Virus record (IMG/VR): IMGVR_UViG_3300023174_000557
Coordinates: 1-27,096 of that record
From: a virus
Length of the DNA: 27,096 nt
Reading direction: 5' to 3' (one strand)
The first letter of the stretch is position 1, and each line of letters starts with the position of its first letter. The position numbers and the translations under genes are program-made. Positions 16,672-22,556 of the stretch are shown piece after piece. Below the pieces are notes generated by a model, which saw nothing but the letters and a program-made list of their open reading frames with translations, was not told the DNA's origin and made no database searches.

Positions 16672-16692
16672 AAATTTTATATATTTTATATA

Positions 16693-16701
16693 TATAAATA
16701 T
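16693..16701 (-). promoter_or_regulatory. Late-type box ATATTTATA before the HNH gene
   Basis: The coding-strand box ends 21 nt before the ATG at 16671, in a very AT-rich leader. Confidence 0.4.
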
Positions 16702-16751
16702 GTGGATGTTTGGGAAAAGATTGTGGAGACGGAAAAAACTTTTTCAAAAGA

Positions 16752-16785
16752 TTTGACATTTTTGTTAGATTAAACTATATTTATA
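16752..16785 (+). promoter_or_regulatory. Composite promoter of the lipoprotein gene
   Basis: TTGACA (16753-16758), 17-nt spacer, TATATT (16776-16781) is a near-perfect sigma70 promoter. The same bases give TTTG-N20-TATATTTA (Bacteroidetes form, one mismatch) and ATATTTATA (16777-16785, late-type box), 39 nt before the ATG. It could be used by several RNA polymerase forms. Confidence 0.7.
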
Positions 16786-16824
16786 AAACAGAAATAAAAA
16801 CTTAAACAATTAAAAAAAACAGAC

Positions 16825-17010
16825 ATGAAAAAAGTAATTTTGGCTTTGGCAGTAGTAACTGTATTGGCATCTTGTGGTGGTAGCACAACTGGAACTGAAT
16901 CAACTTGCGACACTTGTGTTGTAAAAACTGACTCAACAGTTGTTGTAGATACTACTAAGACTACTGTAGATACTACTAAAGTTGTTGACTCGACTAAAGA
17001 AGTTAAGTAA
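16825..17010 (+). CDS. Small phage-encoded lipoprotein
   Basis: This 61-aa protein has a classic lipoprotein signal: MKK, a hydrophobic core ILALAVVTVL, and the lipobox LASC with Cys17 as the acylated residue. The mature chain of 45 residues is Thr/Val/Asp/Lys-rich with an imperfect repeat (VDTTKTTVDTTKVVDSTK) and one extra Cys pair (CDTC). It should be anchored in the periplasm or outer membrane of the host. Small phage lipoproteins such as T5 Llp block receptors and prevent superinfection; that is a reasonable guess here but not shown. The gene is monocistronic with its own strong promoter and terminator. Confidence 0.85.
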   Translation: MKKVILALAVVTVLASCGGSTTGTESTCDTCVVKTDSTVVVDTTKTTVDTTKVVDSTKEVK

Positions 17011-17036
17011 TTTTCATTACTAACTTAATCTTATTT

Positions 17037-17062
17037 AAAAACCCTCAAAAGAGGGTTTTTTT
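17037..17062. terminator. Bidirectional terminator between lipoprotein and M23 genes
   Basis: AAAACCCTC-AAAA-GAGGGTTTT followed by a further T run. It serves the lipoprotein gene (plus strand) and ends at the stop of the minus-strand gene. Confidence 0.88.
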
Positions 17063-17063
17063 A

Positions 17064-17759
17064 TTATTTAAAATTTTTGAAAAAATCATACAATCCTTTT
17101 ACAAAACTTGTAAAATCATCCTCAACATCGGTTATTAACTCTTTAATTTTTTTACCACCGAAATCAGAATTTAAAATTTTATCTAATAGCGATTTTTCTT
17201 CTTCTGTGGACGATGAAGATGGTACCTCAGATGTCTCAATAGGTGAACCAACACTAATTGATTTACCATTACATTTTATCTTACCTTCTTTAGTTAAAAA
17301 TTCTCTGATGTCGTGTCCATATTCAACACCAATATGTACATGGTCATAACTACTATTAGGGAAGTCCATAACAAACCCTAATAATTGACCACACTTTACA
17401 CGGTCTCCCTTTTTAACTTTGGCATCTTTTAAGTGAGTATAGTAAACATCAGGAAGACCTCCGTCACTATCAACCGTAAACCCAATACCAAATAATGTTT
17501 TTCCTCCTACATGTACTGGTTTTTCCCCATAGTCTCTAAATGTTTCTAAAACACCATCTGCAATAGCATAAACAGGGGTTCCTATATCTGTTGGGATATC
17601 CCAAGCATTTTCACTTTGCCATCCAGTTTGTCCCGCATGAGAACCATTTGCTGGTATATTAACTTTAGAACCTCCAAAAAGAGTATCACTTGATGTAAGA
17701 GTTGTTTCTGAAATCAGATTTTTAACTCTTGAAATTTCTTGTTTTATTTTTCTTTCCAT
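17064..17759 (-). CDS. M23-like peptidoglycan endopeptidase, altered zinc site
   Basis: This 231-aa protein has an LytM/M23 fold core. SENAWDIPTDIGTPVYAIADG carries D54 and the GTPVYA strand, YYTHL gives H109, and DHVHIGVEY gives the HxH pair H140/H142. The first zinc ligand, normally His four residues before D54, is Glu here (E50), within the NAxD variant of the family. Zinc binding is therefore possible but not assured. The first 20 residues (MERKIKQEISRVKNLISETT) form a basic amphipathic leader with an LISE site. The tail (185-231) is helical and basic. No signal peptide is present, so it probably reaches the cell wall as part of the virion or after lysis. It starts 5 nt after an ATATTTATT box. 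Confidence 0.82.
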   Translation of the reverse strand: MERKIKQEISRVKNLISETTLTSSDTLFGGSKVNIPANGSHAGQTGWQSENAWDIPTDIGTPVYAIADGVLETFRDYGEKPVHVGGKTLFGIGFTVDSDGGLPDVYYTHLKDAKVKKGDRVKCGQLLGFVMDFPNSSYDHVHIGVEYGHDIREFLTKEGKIKCNGKSISVGSPIETSEVPSSSSTEEEKSLLDKILNSDFGGKKIKELITDVEDDFTSFVKGLYDFFKNFK

Positions 17760-17764
17760 AATCT

Positions 17765-17773
17765 AATAAATAT
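17765..17773 (-). promoter_or_regulatory. Late-type box ATATTTATT before the M23-like gene
   Basis: The coding-strand box lies 5 nt from the ATG, divergent from the plus-strand box at 17798. Confidence 0.45.
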
Positions 17774-17797
17774 CTGGTACTCATTTAATGTAAACTA

Positions 17798-17806
17798 GTA
17801 TTTATA
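17798..17806 (+). promoter_or_regulatory. Late-type box GTATTTATA before the CxxC-repeat gene
   Basis: The coding-strand box ends 11 nt before the ATG at 17818. It shows that the motif keeps its coding-strand orientation on plus-strand genes too. Confidence 0.5.
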
Positions 17807-17817
17807 AATAAAAAAGA

Positions 17818-18675
17818 ATGAGCTTAACAAGTATATATGCTATTGCCAAAAGTATTCAACCTTTTATAAAAGGAGGTGGAACTATTACACTTGAAGGAGT
17901 TTATAAAATAATAATGACAAATACTCATTTGGAATTTATTAAAAAAATTATATCTCTTAACAATATACCAGTCTTAGTTTTTGTTACTTATGAGATTGCA
18001 AATGGTAACCATGATGAAACTATTGTAGGTAAAGTAAAAAATAATTTATTCGGATTTAATACGTTTGAATTTGGCGATACTGTAAATAATGTTGATTGTG
18101 ATGAGTGTGGAGGAAGTGGTGAACATAGTTGTGATTATTGTGATGGTAATGGATATCAATCATGTGATGAATGTGATAGGACAGGAGAAGTGGATTGTGA
18201 TGAGTGTGGAGGATACGGAGAAGATGAGGAAGGAAATTCTTGTAATGAATGTCAAGGTGGTGGGAAACTTGAGTGTAGTAATTGTTCAGGGGAAGGAACT
18301 GTAGATTGTGACCAATGTAGTAATGGAAATGTTGGATGTGAAAAATGTGATTTAAACGGTTCTATAGAAATACATGACACAGTACCATATGTTCTTTCAC
18401 AATATGTTTCATATGATTTAAAATTACATGATGAATTACAATCATTAATAACTCAAAATAAAGATATTGACAGTAATTTAAATGATAAAACATTAACAAT
18501 TTTCACTATAGAGTATTTAGCCAATGATGGTGAGGCCGAGGACGTAAATTTAGAATATGCCAATAAAAATTATATTGGTAGAGTAATAGATATTGAAGAC
18601 TCAACAATAACTCTGAGAAGAGATAAATTATTTATTTTTGATTTAGATTATCTTGAAGAAAGATTTGAAAAATAA
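17818..18675 (+). CDS. DnaJ-type zinc-knuckle protein without J domain
   Basis: Residues 94-178 of 285 hold eight CxxC pairs (CDEC, CDYC, CDEC, CDEC, CNEC, CSNC, CDQC, CEKC), most followed by G-x-G turns, as in the cysteine-rich domain of DnaJ. DnaJ has four such pairs binding two zincs; eight would bind four. There is no J domain with an HPD motif and no Gly/Phe linker. The N-terminal 90 residues include a hydrophobic beta segment (IPVLVFVTYEI). The C-terminal 100 residues look alpha/beta with acidic loops. It may hold unfolded or assembling proteins, as the DnaJ zinc domain does, but the partner is unknown. Its stop lies directly against the stop of the next, convergent gene with no terminator between. 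Confidence 0.85.
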   Translation: MSLTSIYAIAKSIQPFIKGGGTITLEGVYKIIMTNTHLEFIKKIISLNNIPVLVFVTYEIANGNHDETIVGKVKNNLFGFNTFEFGDTVNNVDCDECGGSGEHSCDYCDGNGYQSCDECDRTGEVDCDECGGYGEDEEGNSCNECQGGGKLECSNCSGEGTVDCDQCSNGNVGCEKCDLNGSIEIHDTVPYVLSQYVSYDLKLHDELQSLITQNKDIDSNLNDKTLTIFTIEYLANDGEAEDVNLEYANKNYIGRVIDIEDSTITLRRDKLFIFDLDYLEERFEK

Positions 18676-19278
18676 TTACTTTCCACTATCCATTAAAACA
18701 CCTCCTAAAGTCGCTGAGTAATTAGACATATGTGAAATATCCGTTGGTTCTAATCTTGTTTTTCTTTTTGTAAAATCAACACCCAAAATTCCAACAAATT
18801 TATCGTCAATAGATTTTATTGAGAACAAATATGCTGACTTACATCCAGTATCTTCGGCAATGTATTTTAATCCGTAGGTAGCGATAGTTTCATCTTTAAA
18901 ATCAGAAATTTCTATTGTGTCTTTTTCTAATAATTGATTAATAGACCTACTAAATAAATTAACTGGAATACTTTGAAAATTAGACTGTATTGATGTTACT
19001 CCAACATTAACCACTTCATAAATAATACTAAATTTAGCCATTGATTTTCCTGTTGGGTAATAATTACCGCCATTATGAAATTGTGCAACCCAAACTCTAT
19101 CAGCTTTAAATTCTTCTTTAATATTTTCCAACTTAGTTACAATAAGTTCACCTTCTTTTAGAGTTTCTTTTATAATGTCAGGTTTTTTCTTATTTTTATC
19201 AAAATATTGTTTAATTAATAATAAAGATACAGGACCTAATATACCTGTAATAAATGCAACAATAACTTCAGAACTCAT
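18676..19278 (-). CDS. Membrane-anchored GAF-like sensor protein
   Basis: This 200-aa protein begins with one hydrophobic segment (VIVAFITGILGPVSLLLI, residues 5-22) followed by a basic stop (KNKKK). The cytoplasmic part, residues about 50-195, has a GAF-like layout: RVWVAQFHNGG, then an EVVNVGVTS strand, a linker helix, and GCKSAYLFSIK with FVGILGVDF as the closing strands. No ligand-binding residue can be assigned, and no output domain follows. The gene may sense a metabolite or simply use the fold structurally. The N-terminal membrane hairpin style also resembles small phage membrane proteins near lysis genes, so a holin-associated role is an alternative. It has an ATATTTATA box 29 nt upstream. 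Confidence 0.7.
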   Translation of the reverse strand: MSSEVIVAFITGILGPVSLLLIKQYFDKNKKKPDIIKETLKEGELIVTKLENIKEEFKADRVWVAQFHNGGNYYPTGKSMAKFSIIYEVVNVGVTSIQSNFQSIPVNLFSRSINQLLEKDTIEISDFKDETIATYGLKYIAEDTGCKSAYLFSIKSIDDKFVGILGVDFTKRKTRLEPTDISHMSNYSATLGGVLMDSGK

Positions 19279-19307
19279 AGGTTTAACGATTTCAAATTTT
19301 ATATGTT

Positions 19308-19316
19308 TATAAATAT
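19308..19316 (-). promoter_or_regulatory. Late-type box ATATTTATA before the GAF-like gene
   Basis: The coding-strand box ends 29 nt before the ATG at 19278. Confidence 0.4.
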
Positions 19317-19346
19317 TGTTATAAATAAAAAAGTCCTATTTTTAAT

Positions 19347-19355
19347 ATATTTATA
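19347..19355 (+). promoter_or_regulatory. Late-type box ATATTTATA at the 19361 gene
   Basis: The coding-strand box ends 5 nt before the ATG; a T4-like start distance would give a leaderless message. Confidence 0.5.
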
Positions 19356-19360
19356 TTAAT

Positions 19361-19771
19361 ATGAGTTTAAAAAAATTAATTAAAGAACATTTAATACTTG
19401 AAAAAAGAATTGGTCAAATCTCATCAAAAATAGAAGTTATTTTTTCATTTGATGTTGATAGAACAAACCACGCTTATGATAGAAAAACTAGAAATGATAT
19501 TGAATTATACGATGATAGAGAAATATCTAATTCAGAAATAACTGAAGTTATTAGTTTCGCTAAAAAAGAAATTGCTGAATATATTGTTAATGGTGAAATA
19601 ACTGAAGATACTAATTTTGTTGTTAGGTCGAGTAAATGGGGATTAGCAATTGCTATTGTTGCTAAACATATGGGTGGAACTTATTGGAAGTTATTAGTAA
19701 GGACTGTCTTTAGAGAATCAGGTCTTAATCCTTTTAGAGTTGGTAGAGACCAACTAGTTATTGATGTATAA
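19361..19771 (+). CDS. Unknown 136-aa protein with leader-like N-terminus
   Basis: It starts MSLKKLIKEHLILEKRIGQI, a basic amphipathic leader with LIKE and LILE sites of the (I/L)-x-E type cut by T4-like prohead proteases. The remainder has a TNHAYDRKTRNDIE segment (His-x-x-x-Arg), an acidic helix (EITEVISFAKKEIAEYIVNG), and two beta strands (WGLAIAIVAKHM, KLLVRTVF). This order loosely recalls small DUF4258/RelE-like RNase folds, in which a conserved His and Arg precede the sheet. That is a weak resemblance and I would not assign activity. It is monocistronic and ends at the small-RNA terminator region. Confidence 0.75.
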   Translation: MSLKKLIKEHLILEKRIGQISSKIEVIFSFDVDRTNHAYDRKTRNDIELYDDREISNSEITEVISFAKKEIAEYIVNGEITEDTNFVVRSSKWGLAIAIVAKHMGGTYWKLLVRTVFRESGLNPFRVGRDQLVIDV

Positions 19772-19814
19772 AAAAAGAGTAAGACTTTGTATCTGAATCG
19801 TTTCTGTCTCACTC
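19771..19814 (-). terminator. Terminator of the small RNA
   Basis: On the minus strand GAGTGAGAC (19806-19814) pairs with GTCTTACTC (19777-19785, one G-U pair), followed by TTTTTT. In the plus direction it may also end the 19361 gene, but no T run follows there. Confidence 0.8.
19786..19803. repeat. 18-nt direct repeat, copy 1
   Basis: Plus strand TTGTATCTGAATCGTTTC (from 19787, preceded by an extra T), in the loop of the terminator hairpin. An identical copy lies near 19857-19874. Confidence 0.85.
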
Positions 19815-19856
19815 TGAATTAGAATTTTTTCGCTCTAATTATTGTGACCGAATAAT

Positions 19857-19874
19857 TGTATCTGAATCGTTTCA
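19857..19874. repeat. 18-nt direct repeat, copy 2
   Basis: Plus strand TTGTATCTGAATCGTTTC, in the upper part of the 5' hairpin of the small RNA. The flanking bases differ from copy 1. Confidence 0.85.
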
Positions 19875-19887
19875 ATCAATCACAACA

Positions 19888-19918
19888 CAAAGATAATAAT
19901 TATTCTTGAACTACCAAA
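19888..19918 (-). promoter_or_regulatory. Perfect host-like promoter for the small RNA
   Basis: Coding strand TTTG (19915-19918), exactly 19 nt, TATCTTTG (19888-19895). It overlaps the 3' end of the gene ending at 19900 and can only serve the non-coding segment below it. Confidence 0.75.
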
Positions 19919-20391
19919 TCTTTTTTAAACCAATTTGGAATTTCTCTATTTTTCCATGTAGTAAATCCCGACTTAGCCCCCAAGTAGTAATTTCTATACG
20001 ACTCAATTGCGTCGTTAACTTTATATTCATCAGGCATAGCTAAAGCTGGTTTAGTTAAACCTTTGTCACAAATTTGTGCTTTATTTGTTACACACCACTC
20101 AATAACATCCTGTGATTTGTGTCGTTTACCGTAACGATAAGTATATTCTTTACAAAGTTCTAAACCAAGTTCACACAAGTATAGATAATTGGTTAATGAT
20201 TCTCTTGCCCATATCGCACAAGGGTGATTTTTATGGGATAACTTATATGGAACTTGAGGGGTGACTTGGGGGGTCATATGATGAACCCCACACAATAATT
20301 GTGCGGTCTCAAGTATCATCTTAACAACATGTTTGTCACAATGATATTCTGCACATTTTTTAACGTCCCAATCTAACAAAAATATATTCAT
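19900..20391 (-). CDS. Conserved phage protein, unknown function
   Basis: This 163-aa protein is of a type I recall as frequent in tailed-phage genomes but without a known activity. Conserved-looking blocks are AEYHCDKHVVKMILETAQLL near the N-terminus, SHKNHPCAIWARES, EYTYRYGKRHKS, ALAMPDEY and YRNYY...FTTWKNREIPNWF. Several His, Cys and acidic residues could form a metal or active site. No signal peptide is present. Its ATG follows the SPFH stop with one base between, so the two genes form one transcript driven by the promoter at 20956-20986. Confidence 0.8.
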   Translation of the reverse strand: MNIFLLDWDVKKCAEYHCDKHVVKMILETAQLLCGVHHMTPQVTPQVPYKLSHKNHPCAIWARESLTNYLYLCELGLELCKEYTYRYGKRHKSQDVIEWCVTNKAQICDKGLTKPALAMPDEYKVNDAIESYRNYYLGAKSGFTTWKNREIPNWFKKDLVVQE

Positions 20392-20392
20392 A

Positions 20393-20935
20393 TTAAACAG
20401 TTTCAGTATTAATTATAGGTGTTTGTTTACTTGAATCGGACATAATACGATAAGTATTAACAATACCCAAATCAGTTAGTGTGATACGCTCGATAGTAAT
20501 ACCCCAATTACCAACAGTATCTTGAACTTTATTTTCTAAATGTTCACTTATATCGTACAAGTCAACCCAATTATACCCCTCAACGGTATCTCTAATAATC
20601 CCTTGGGTTGTGTCAACAAGGACATCAGACGCATGCATAACATTCAGTAAGAATTTCTGAACATCATGTACATGGTATCTAACAATAGATTTAAGAACAA
20701 TACCCTTCTCATCTAATGTAGTTAGAGTCTGAGGTTGTAAATGAACAGTTTGAGTAATAACCTCATGTGTCCAAATCTTATCAACAAATGGTATCTTAAA
20801 TGTTAATCCAGGACCAACTACTTTAATGAATTTACCAAATCTCAAGTAAACACCTTTTTCCCAAGAATTAACAACATGAAATGGAAGTACATCAGAAATA
20901 AAATGAATTATAAAATCAATTAATTTGTCAAACAT
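20393..20935 (-). CDS. SPFH/Band 7 domain protein (HflC/stomatin-like)
   Basis: This 180-aa protein has the start of an SPFH domain: a hydrophobic stretch (residues 6-20), then VNSWEKGVYLRFGKFIKVVGPGLTFKIPFVDKI, typical of the prohibitin/HflK/C group (G-V-x-x-R-F-G-K, P-G-L-x-F-K-I-P), then TTLDEKGIVLKSIVRYHV and a helical region ending in the ITLTDLGI strand. It stops where the long oligomerising coiled coil of stomatins should start, so it is essentially the SPFH domain alone. Host HflK/C relatives cage and restrain the FtsH protease, so a phage version might disturb that complex. This is inference. Confidence 0.88.
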   Translation of the reverse strand: MFDKLIDFIIHFISDVLPFHVVNSWEKGVYLRFGKFIKVVGPGLTFKIPFVDKIWTHEVITQTVHLQPQTLTTLDEKGIVLKSIVRYHVHDVQKFLLNVMHASDVLVDTTQGIIRDTVEGYNWVDLYDISEHLENKVQDTVGNWGITIERITLTDLGIVNTYRIMSDSSKQTPIINTETV

Positions 20936-20950
20936 ATATTTTGGTTTTGT

Positions 20951-21223
20951 TTACACAAAGATACGAAATTTACTTGACTTGGCAAAACCTTTTATTTTAT
21001 AGTAACACATTACAGAAACAACAAATAAGTTAAAAGTATAATTTATTAATAATGGGATTTCTTTTAAATCAAATCCGTAGAATAAACAAAATACCTCCCC
21101 AAATAACCACATAGATAAAAACCCCCACCCTAAATGGCATTTCTTATCTTTAATGGTTCTATATAATTCTGGAACCCCACAAAATGTTAGTAATAAACTA
21201 CCAATTAATCCTATTGTATTCAT
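20951..21223 (-). CDS. SemiSWEET/PQ-loop-like three-helix membrane protein
   Basis: This 90-aa protein has three hydrophobic segments (about 4-18, 32-50 and 56-76). The first helix ends GVPELYRTIKDK, in the place of the PQ-loop (x-P-Q-x-x-x-x-x-K-x-K), with Glu in place of Gln. The spacing, the central GWGFLSMWLFGEVF helix, and the Asn in INYTFNLF fit the SemiSWEET triple-helix bundle, which dimerises to move sugars or similar small molecules across the inner membrane. Phage copies are unusual. It abuts the 21225 gene and forms an operon with it. The PQ motif change leaves some doubt about transport. Confidence 0.7.
   Translation of the reverse strand: MNTIGLIGSLLLTFCGVPELYRTIKDKKCHLGWGFLSMWLFGEVFCLFYGFDLKEIPLLINYTFNLFVVSVMCYYKIKGFAKSSKFRIFV
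20956..20986 (-). promoter_or_regulatory. Perfect host-like promoter for the SPFH operon
   Basis: Coding strand TTTG (20983-20986), 19-nt spacer, TATCTTTG (20956-20963), 20 nt before the ATG at 20935. It lies inside the 3' end of the SemiSWEET-like gene. Confidence 0.78.
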
Positions 21224-21224
21224 A

Positions 21225-21686
21225 TTAAATTATTTGATATGCGTCGTGAACAATCTTTTTCATTGATGATGCATCACCTTTATTACCAATCACCGCACCA
21301 TTTTTCAAGGTAAAAGCATGTCCCCTAACAATAAGGATATAAGTCCCTGTTGGATACTTTTTAATGAATTGATTAAGTGTAGTTCTTTTCATTTTATAAG
21401 TCGTGTTATCATAAGTTCTCAACTTATCAATAGGATTTATTGACTTGTTGTTAAACTTATAACCGCTTGAGGCCATTGTTGCCATTTTACAAGATACAGC
21501 CATAGTTCCTTTTCTATTTTGTCTATTGAATTTTTCTTTAACCCAAGTATGCGCATTATCATATGGGATTTCATATGCAGATGCGACGGCTCTTACGAAA
21601 CAATCATTAGTTTCATTTTTAGCAATTGCAGATTCTGTGTAGCCAATAATTCCTTTTGTTCGGTTGATGTATGGTAGTTGTTTCAT
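21225..21686 (-). CDS. Predicted papain-like cysteine peptidase
   Basis: This 153-aa protein carries NDCFVRAVASAYEIPYDNAH with Cys29 in an N-D-C-x-x-R-A context, a typical nucleophile helix of small papain-fold (C39-like) phage proteins. Later RGHAFTLKNGAVIGN supplies His123 on a strand followed by a strand with Asn135. The order Cys, His, Asn fits the fold. It has no signal peptide and no propeptide. Substrates are unknown; some relatives cleave peptides or ubiquitin-like tags, others are inactive. It is the first gene of an operon with the SemiSWEET-like protein. Confidence 0.7.
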   Translation of the reverse strand: MKQLPYINRTKGIIGYTESAIAKNETNDCFVRAVASAYEIPYDNAHTWVKEKFNRQNRKGTMAVSCKMATMASSGYKFNNKSINPIDKLRTYDNTTYKMKRTTLNQFIKKYPTGTYILIVRGHAFTLKNGAVIGNKGDASSMKKIVHDAYQII

Positions 21687-21690
21687 AATG

Positions 21691-21722
21691 TAAAGGTATA
21701 TAATAGTTGTGAGACCACCAAA
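21691..21722 (-). promoter_or_regulatory. Host-like promoter for the 21686 operon
   Basis: Coding strand TTTG (21719-21722), 20-nt spacer, TACCTTTA (21691-21698), one mismatch from TAnnTTTG and only 4 nt from the ATG, so the leader is very short or absent. Confidence 0.55.
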
Positions 21723-21728
21723 TTTATT

Positions 21729-22070
21729 TTATAAACTTCTTGTCATCCAATTACATATAGCGTTTGACATTGATATATTATCCTTTGACATATCCATAAT
21801 TTCTTCATACGTCTTAACCTTCACATCACCATATGATTGAATTTCATGATTTGGGTTGTTGGTATAAACATCCACAATCCCGTTGTCTCCATAAAATTCA
21901 TTACATAAGTCCTGAACGGAGAACTCATTATTATGGGTTTGCCAACTTAGGGAACCATAACACCTTAAACAAGTTACATATAAAAACCCATCAGAGGTAT
22001 TTAATATCTCCTGATAAAGTTTGTTAGCTTTATTTCTAGCCCTCTCATATTTTTTAATTAACTCTTTCAT
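21729..22070 (-). CDS. Unknown 113-aa phage protein
   Basis: It begins with a basic helix (MKELIKKYERARNKANKLYQ) and continues with a Cys pair (CLRC) and acidic, Asn-rich loops. I recognise no motif. The ATG lies 5 nt after the stop of the 22480 gene, so the two are co-transcribed from the promoter at 22500-22530. Function unknown. Confidence 0.7.
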   Translation of the reverse strand: MKELIKKYERARNKANKLYQEILNTSDGFLYVTCLRCYGSLSWQTHNNEFSVQDLCNEFYGDNGIVDVYTNNPNHEIQSYGDVKVKTYEEIMDMSKDNISMSNAICNWMTRSL

Positions 22071-22075
22071 ATTAT

Positions 22076-22480
22076 TTAGTTCTTTACTGTTTTATAATCA
22101 ACACTTTTTGCCTTTATACGATAACGGTCAATAGAAAATATTCCTGACAATGATTGTAATTCTTTTTCAATAACATATCTAATTCTATTGTTAACACCTC
22201 TAACATTTGAACTTGTTACCGATGTAACGTCTTTCAATGCCTTTTTTTTAGTTGAGTAATCAACCCAAATTTCTTTTTGTAATTTAATAACTTTAATAGT
22301 TACTGAATAATCTCCATATAATCCGTTCTTTGGTGGTATAATGTTTTTAATCTTAACAACCCCGCGATAGTTATATACGATGAATTCAAATTCTTTATCC
22401 TTAATTAATTTTGTAAAATTAGTGGCAATAAACTTTTCAAGTGATACTCTTTCTTTGTATGGTATGTCGTTAATATTCAT
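22076..22480 (-). CDS. Unknown 134-aa phage protein
   Basis: I choose the ATG at 22480 (MNINDIPYKERVSLEKFIAT). An in-frame ATG at 22522 exists, but it lies between the -33 and -7 elements of a perfect promoter, upstream of any transcript start. The protein is basic with beta segments (EFEFIVYNYRGVVKIKNI, YSVTIKVIKL) and a C-terminal helix-turn region. No family is recognised. First gene of a two-gene transcript. Confidence 0.75.
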   Translation of the reverse strand: MNINDIPYKERVSLEKFIATNFTKLIKDKEFEFIVYNYRGVVKIKNIIPPKNGLYGDYSVTIKVIKLQKEIWVDYSTKKKALKDVTSVTSSNVRGVNNRIRYVIEKELQSLSGIFSIDRYRIKAKSVDYKTVKN

Positions 22481-22499
22481 TTGTAATTGTTTTGTAAAA

Positions 22500-22530
22500 C
22501 AAAAATACAAAACAATATCCAAACCGCAAA
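22500..22530 (-). promoter_or_regulatory. Perfect host-like promoter for the 22480 operon
   Basis: Coding strand TTTG (22527-22530), 19-nt spacer, TATTTTTG (22500-22507). It begins four bases after the terminator of the OmpA gene and fixes the start of the next gene at 22480. Confidence 0.75.
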
Positions 22531-22534
22531 ATAA

Positions 22535-22556
22535 AAGGTCAGAAATTTCTGACCTT
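22535..22556 (-). terminator. Terminator after the OmpA-like gene
   Basis: A perfect 22-nt palindrome (arms AAGGTCAGAAA and TTTCTGACCTT), followed on the minus strand by TTATTTTG. It lies 26 nt past the stop. Confidence 0.82.

Larger units (their letters stand above)
19772..19883 (-). ncRNA. Candidate small RNA with duplicated hairpin loop
   Basis: An independent transcription unit of about 110 nt. A perfect host-like promoter (19888-19918) points into it and a strong terminator (19771-19814) ends it, with no ORF inside. It folds into three hairpins. The 5' one (19842-19885, TTGTGA/TCACAA outer stem plus an inner ATTG/CAAT stem) and the 3' terminator hairpin (GAGTGAGAC/GTCTTACTC) both show the same 18 nt, GAAACGATTCAGATACAA, in or around the loop. 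The middle hairpin (19817-19840, AATTAGA/TCTAATT) separates them. Two copies of one exposed sequence suggest base-pairing with a target RNA or binding of a dimeric protein. I know no matching family. Confidence 0.65.

Noticed and set aside
19786-19874. CRISPR-like repeat array
   Set aside because: Only two 18-nt copies, each within its own hairpin, and no cas genes.
22481-22522. N-terminal extension MDIVLYFCFTKQLQ of the 22480 gene
   Set aside because: It overlaps the promoter and would lie upstream of the transcript start.
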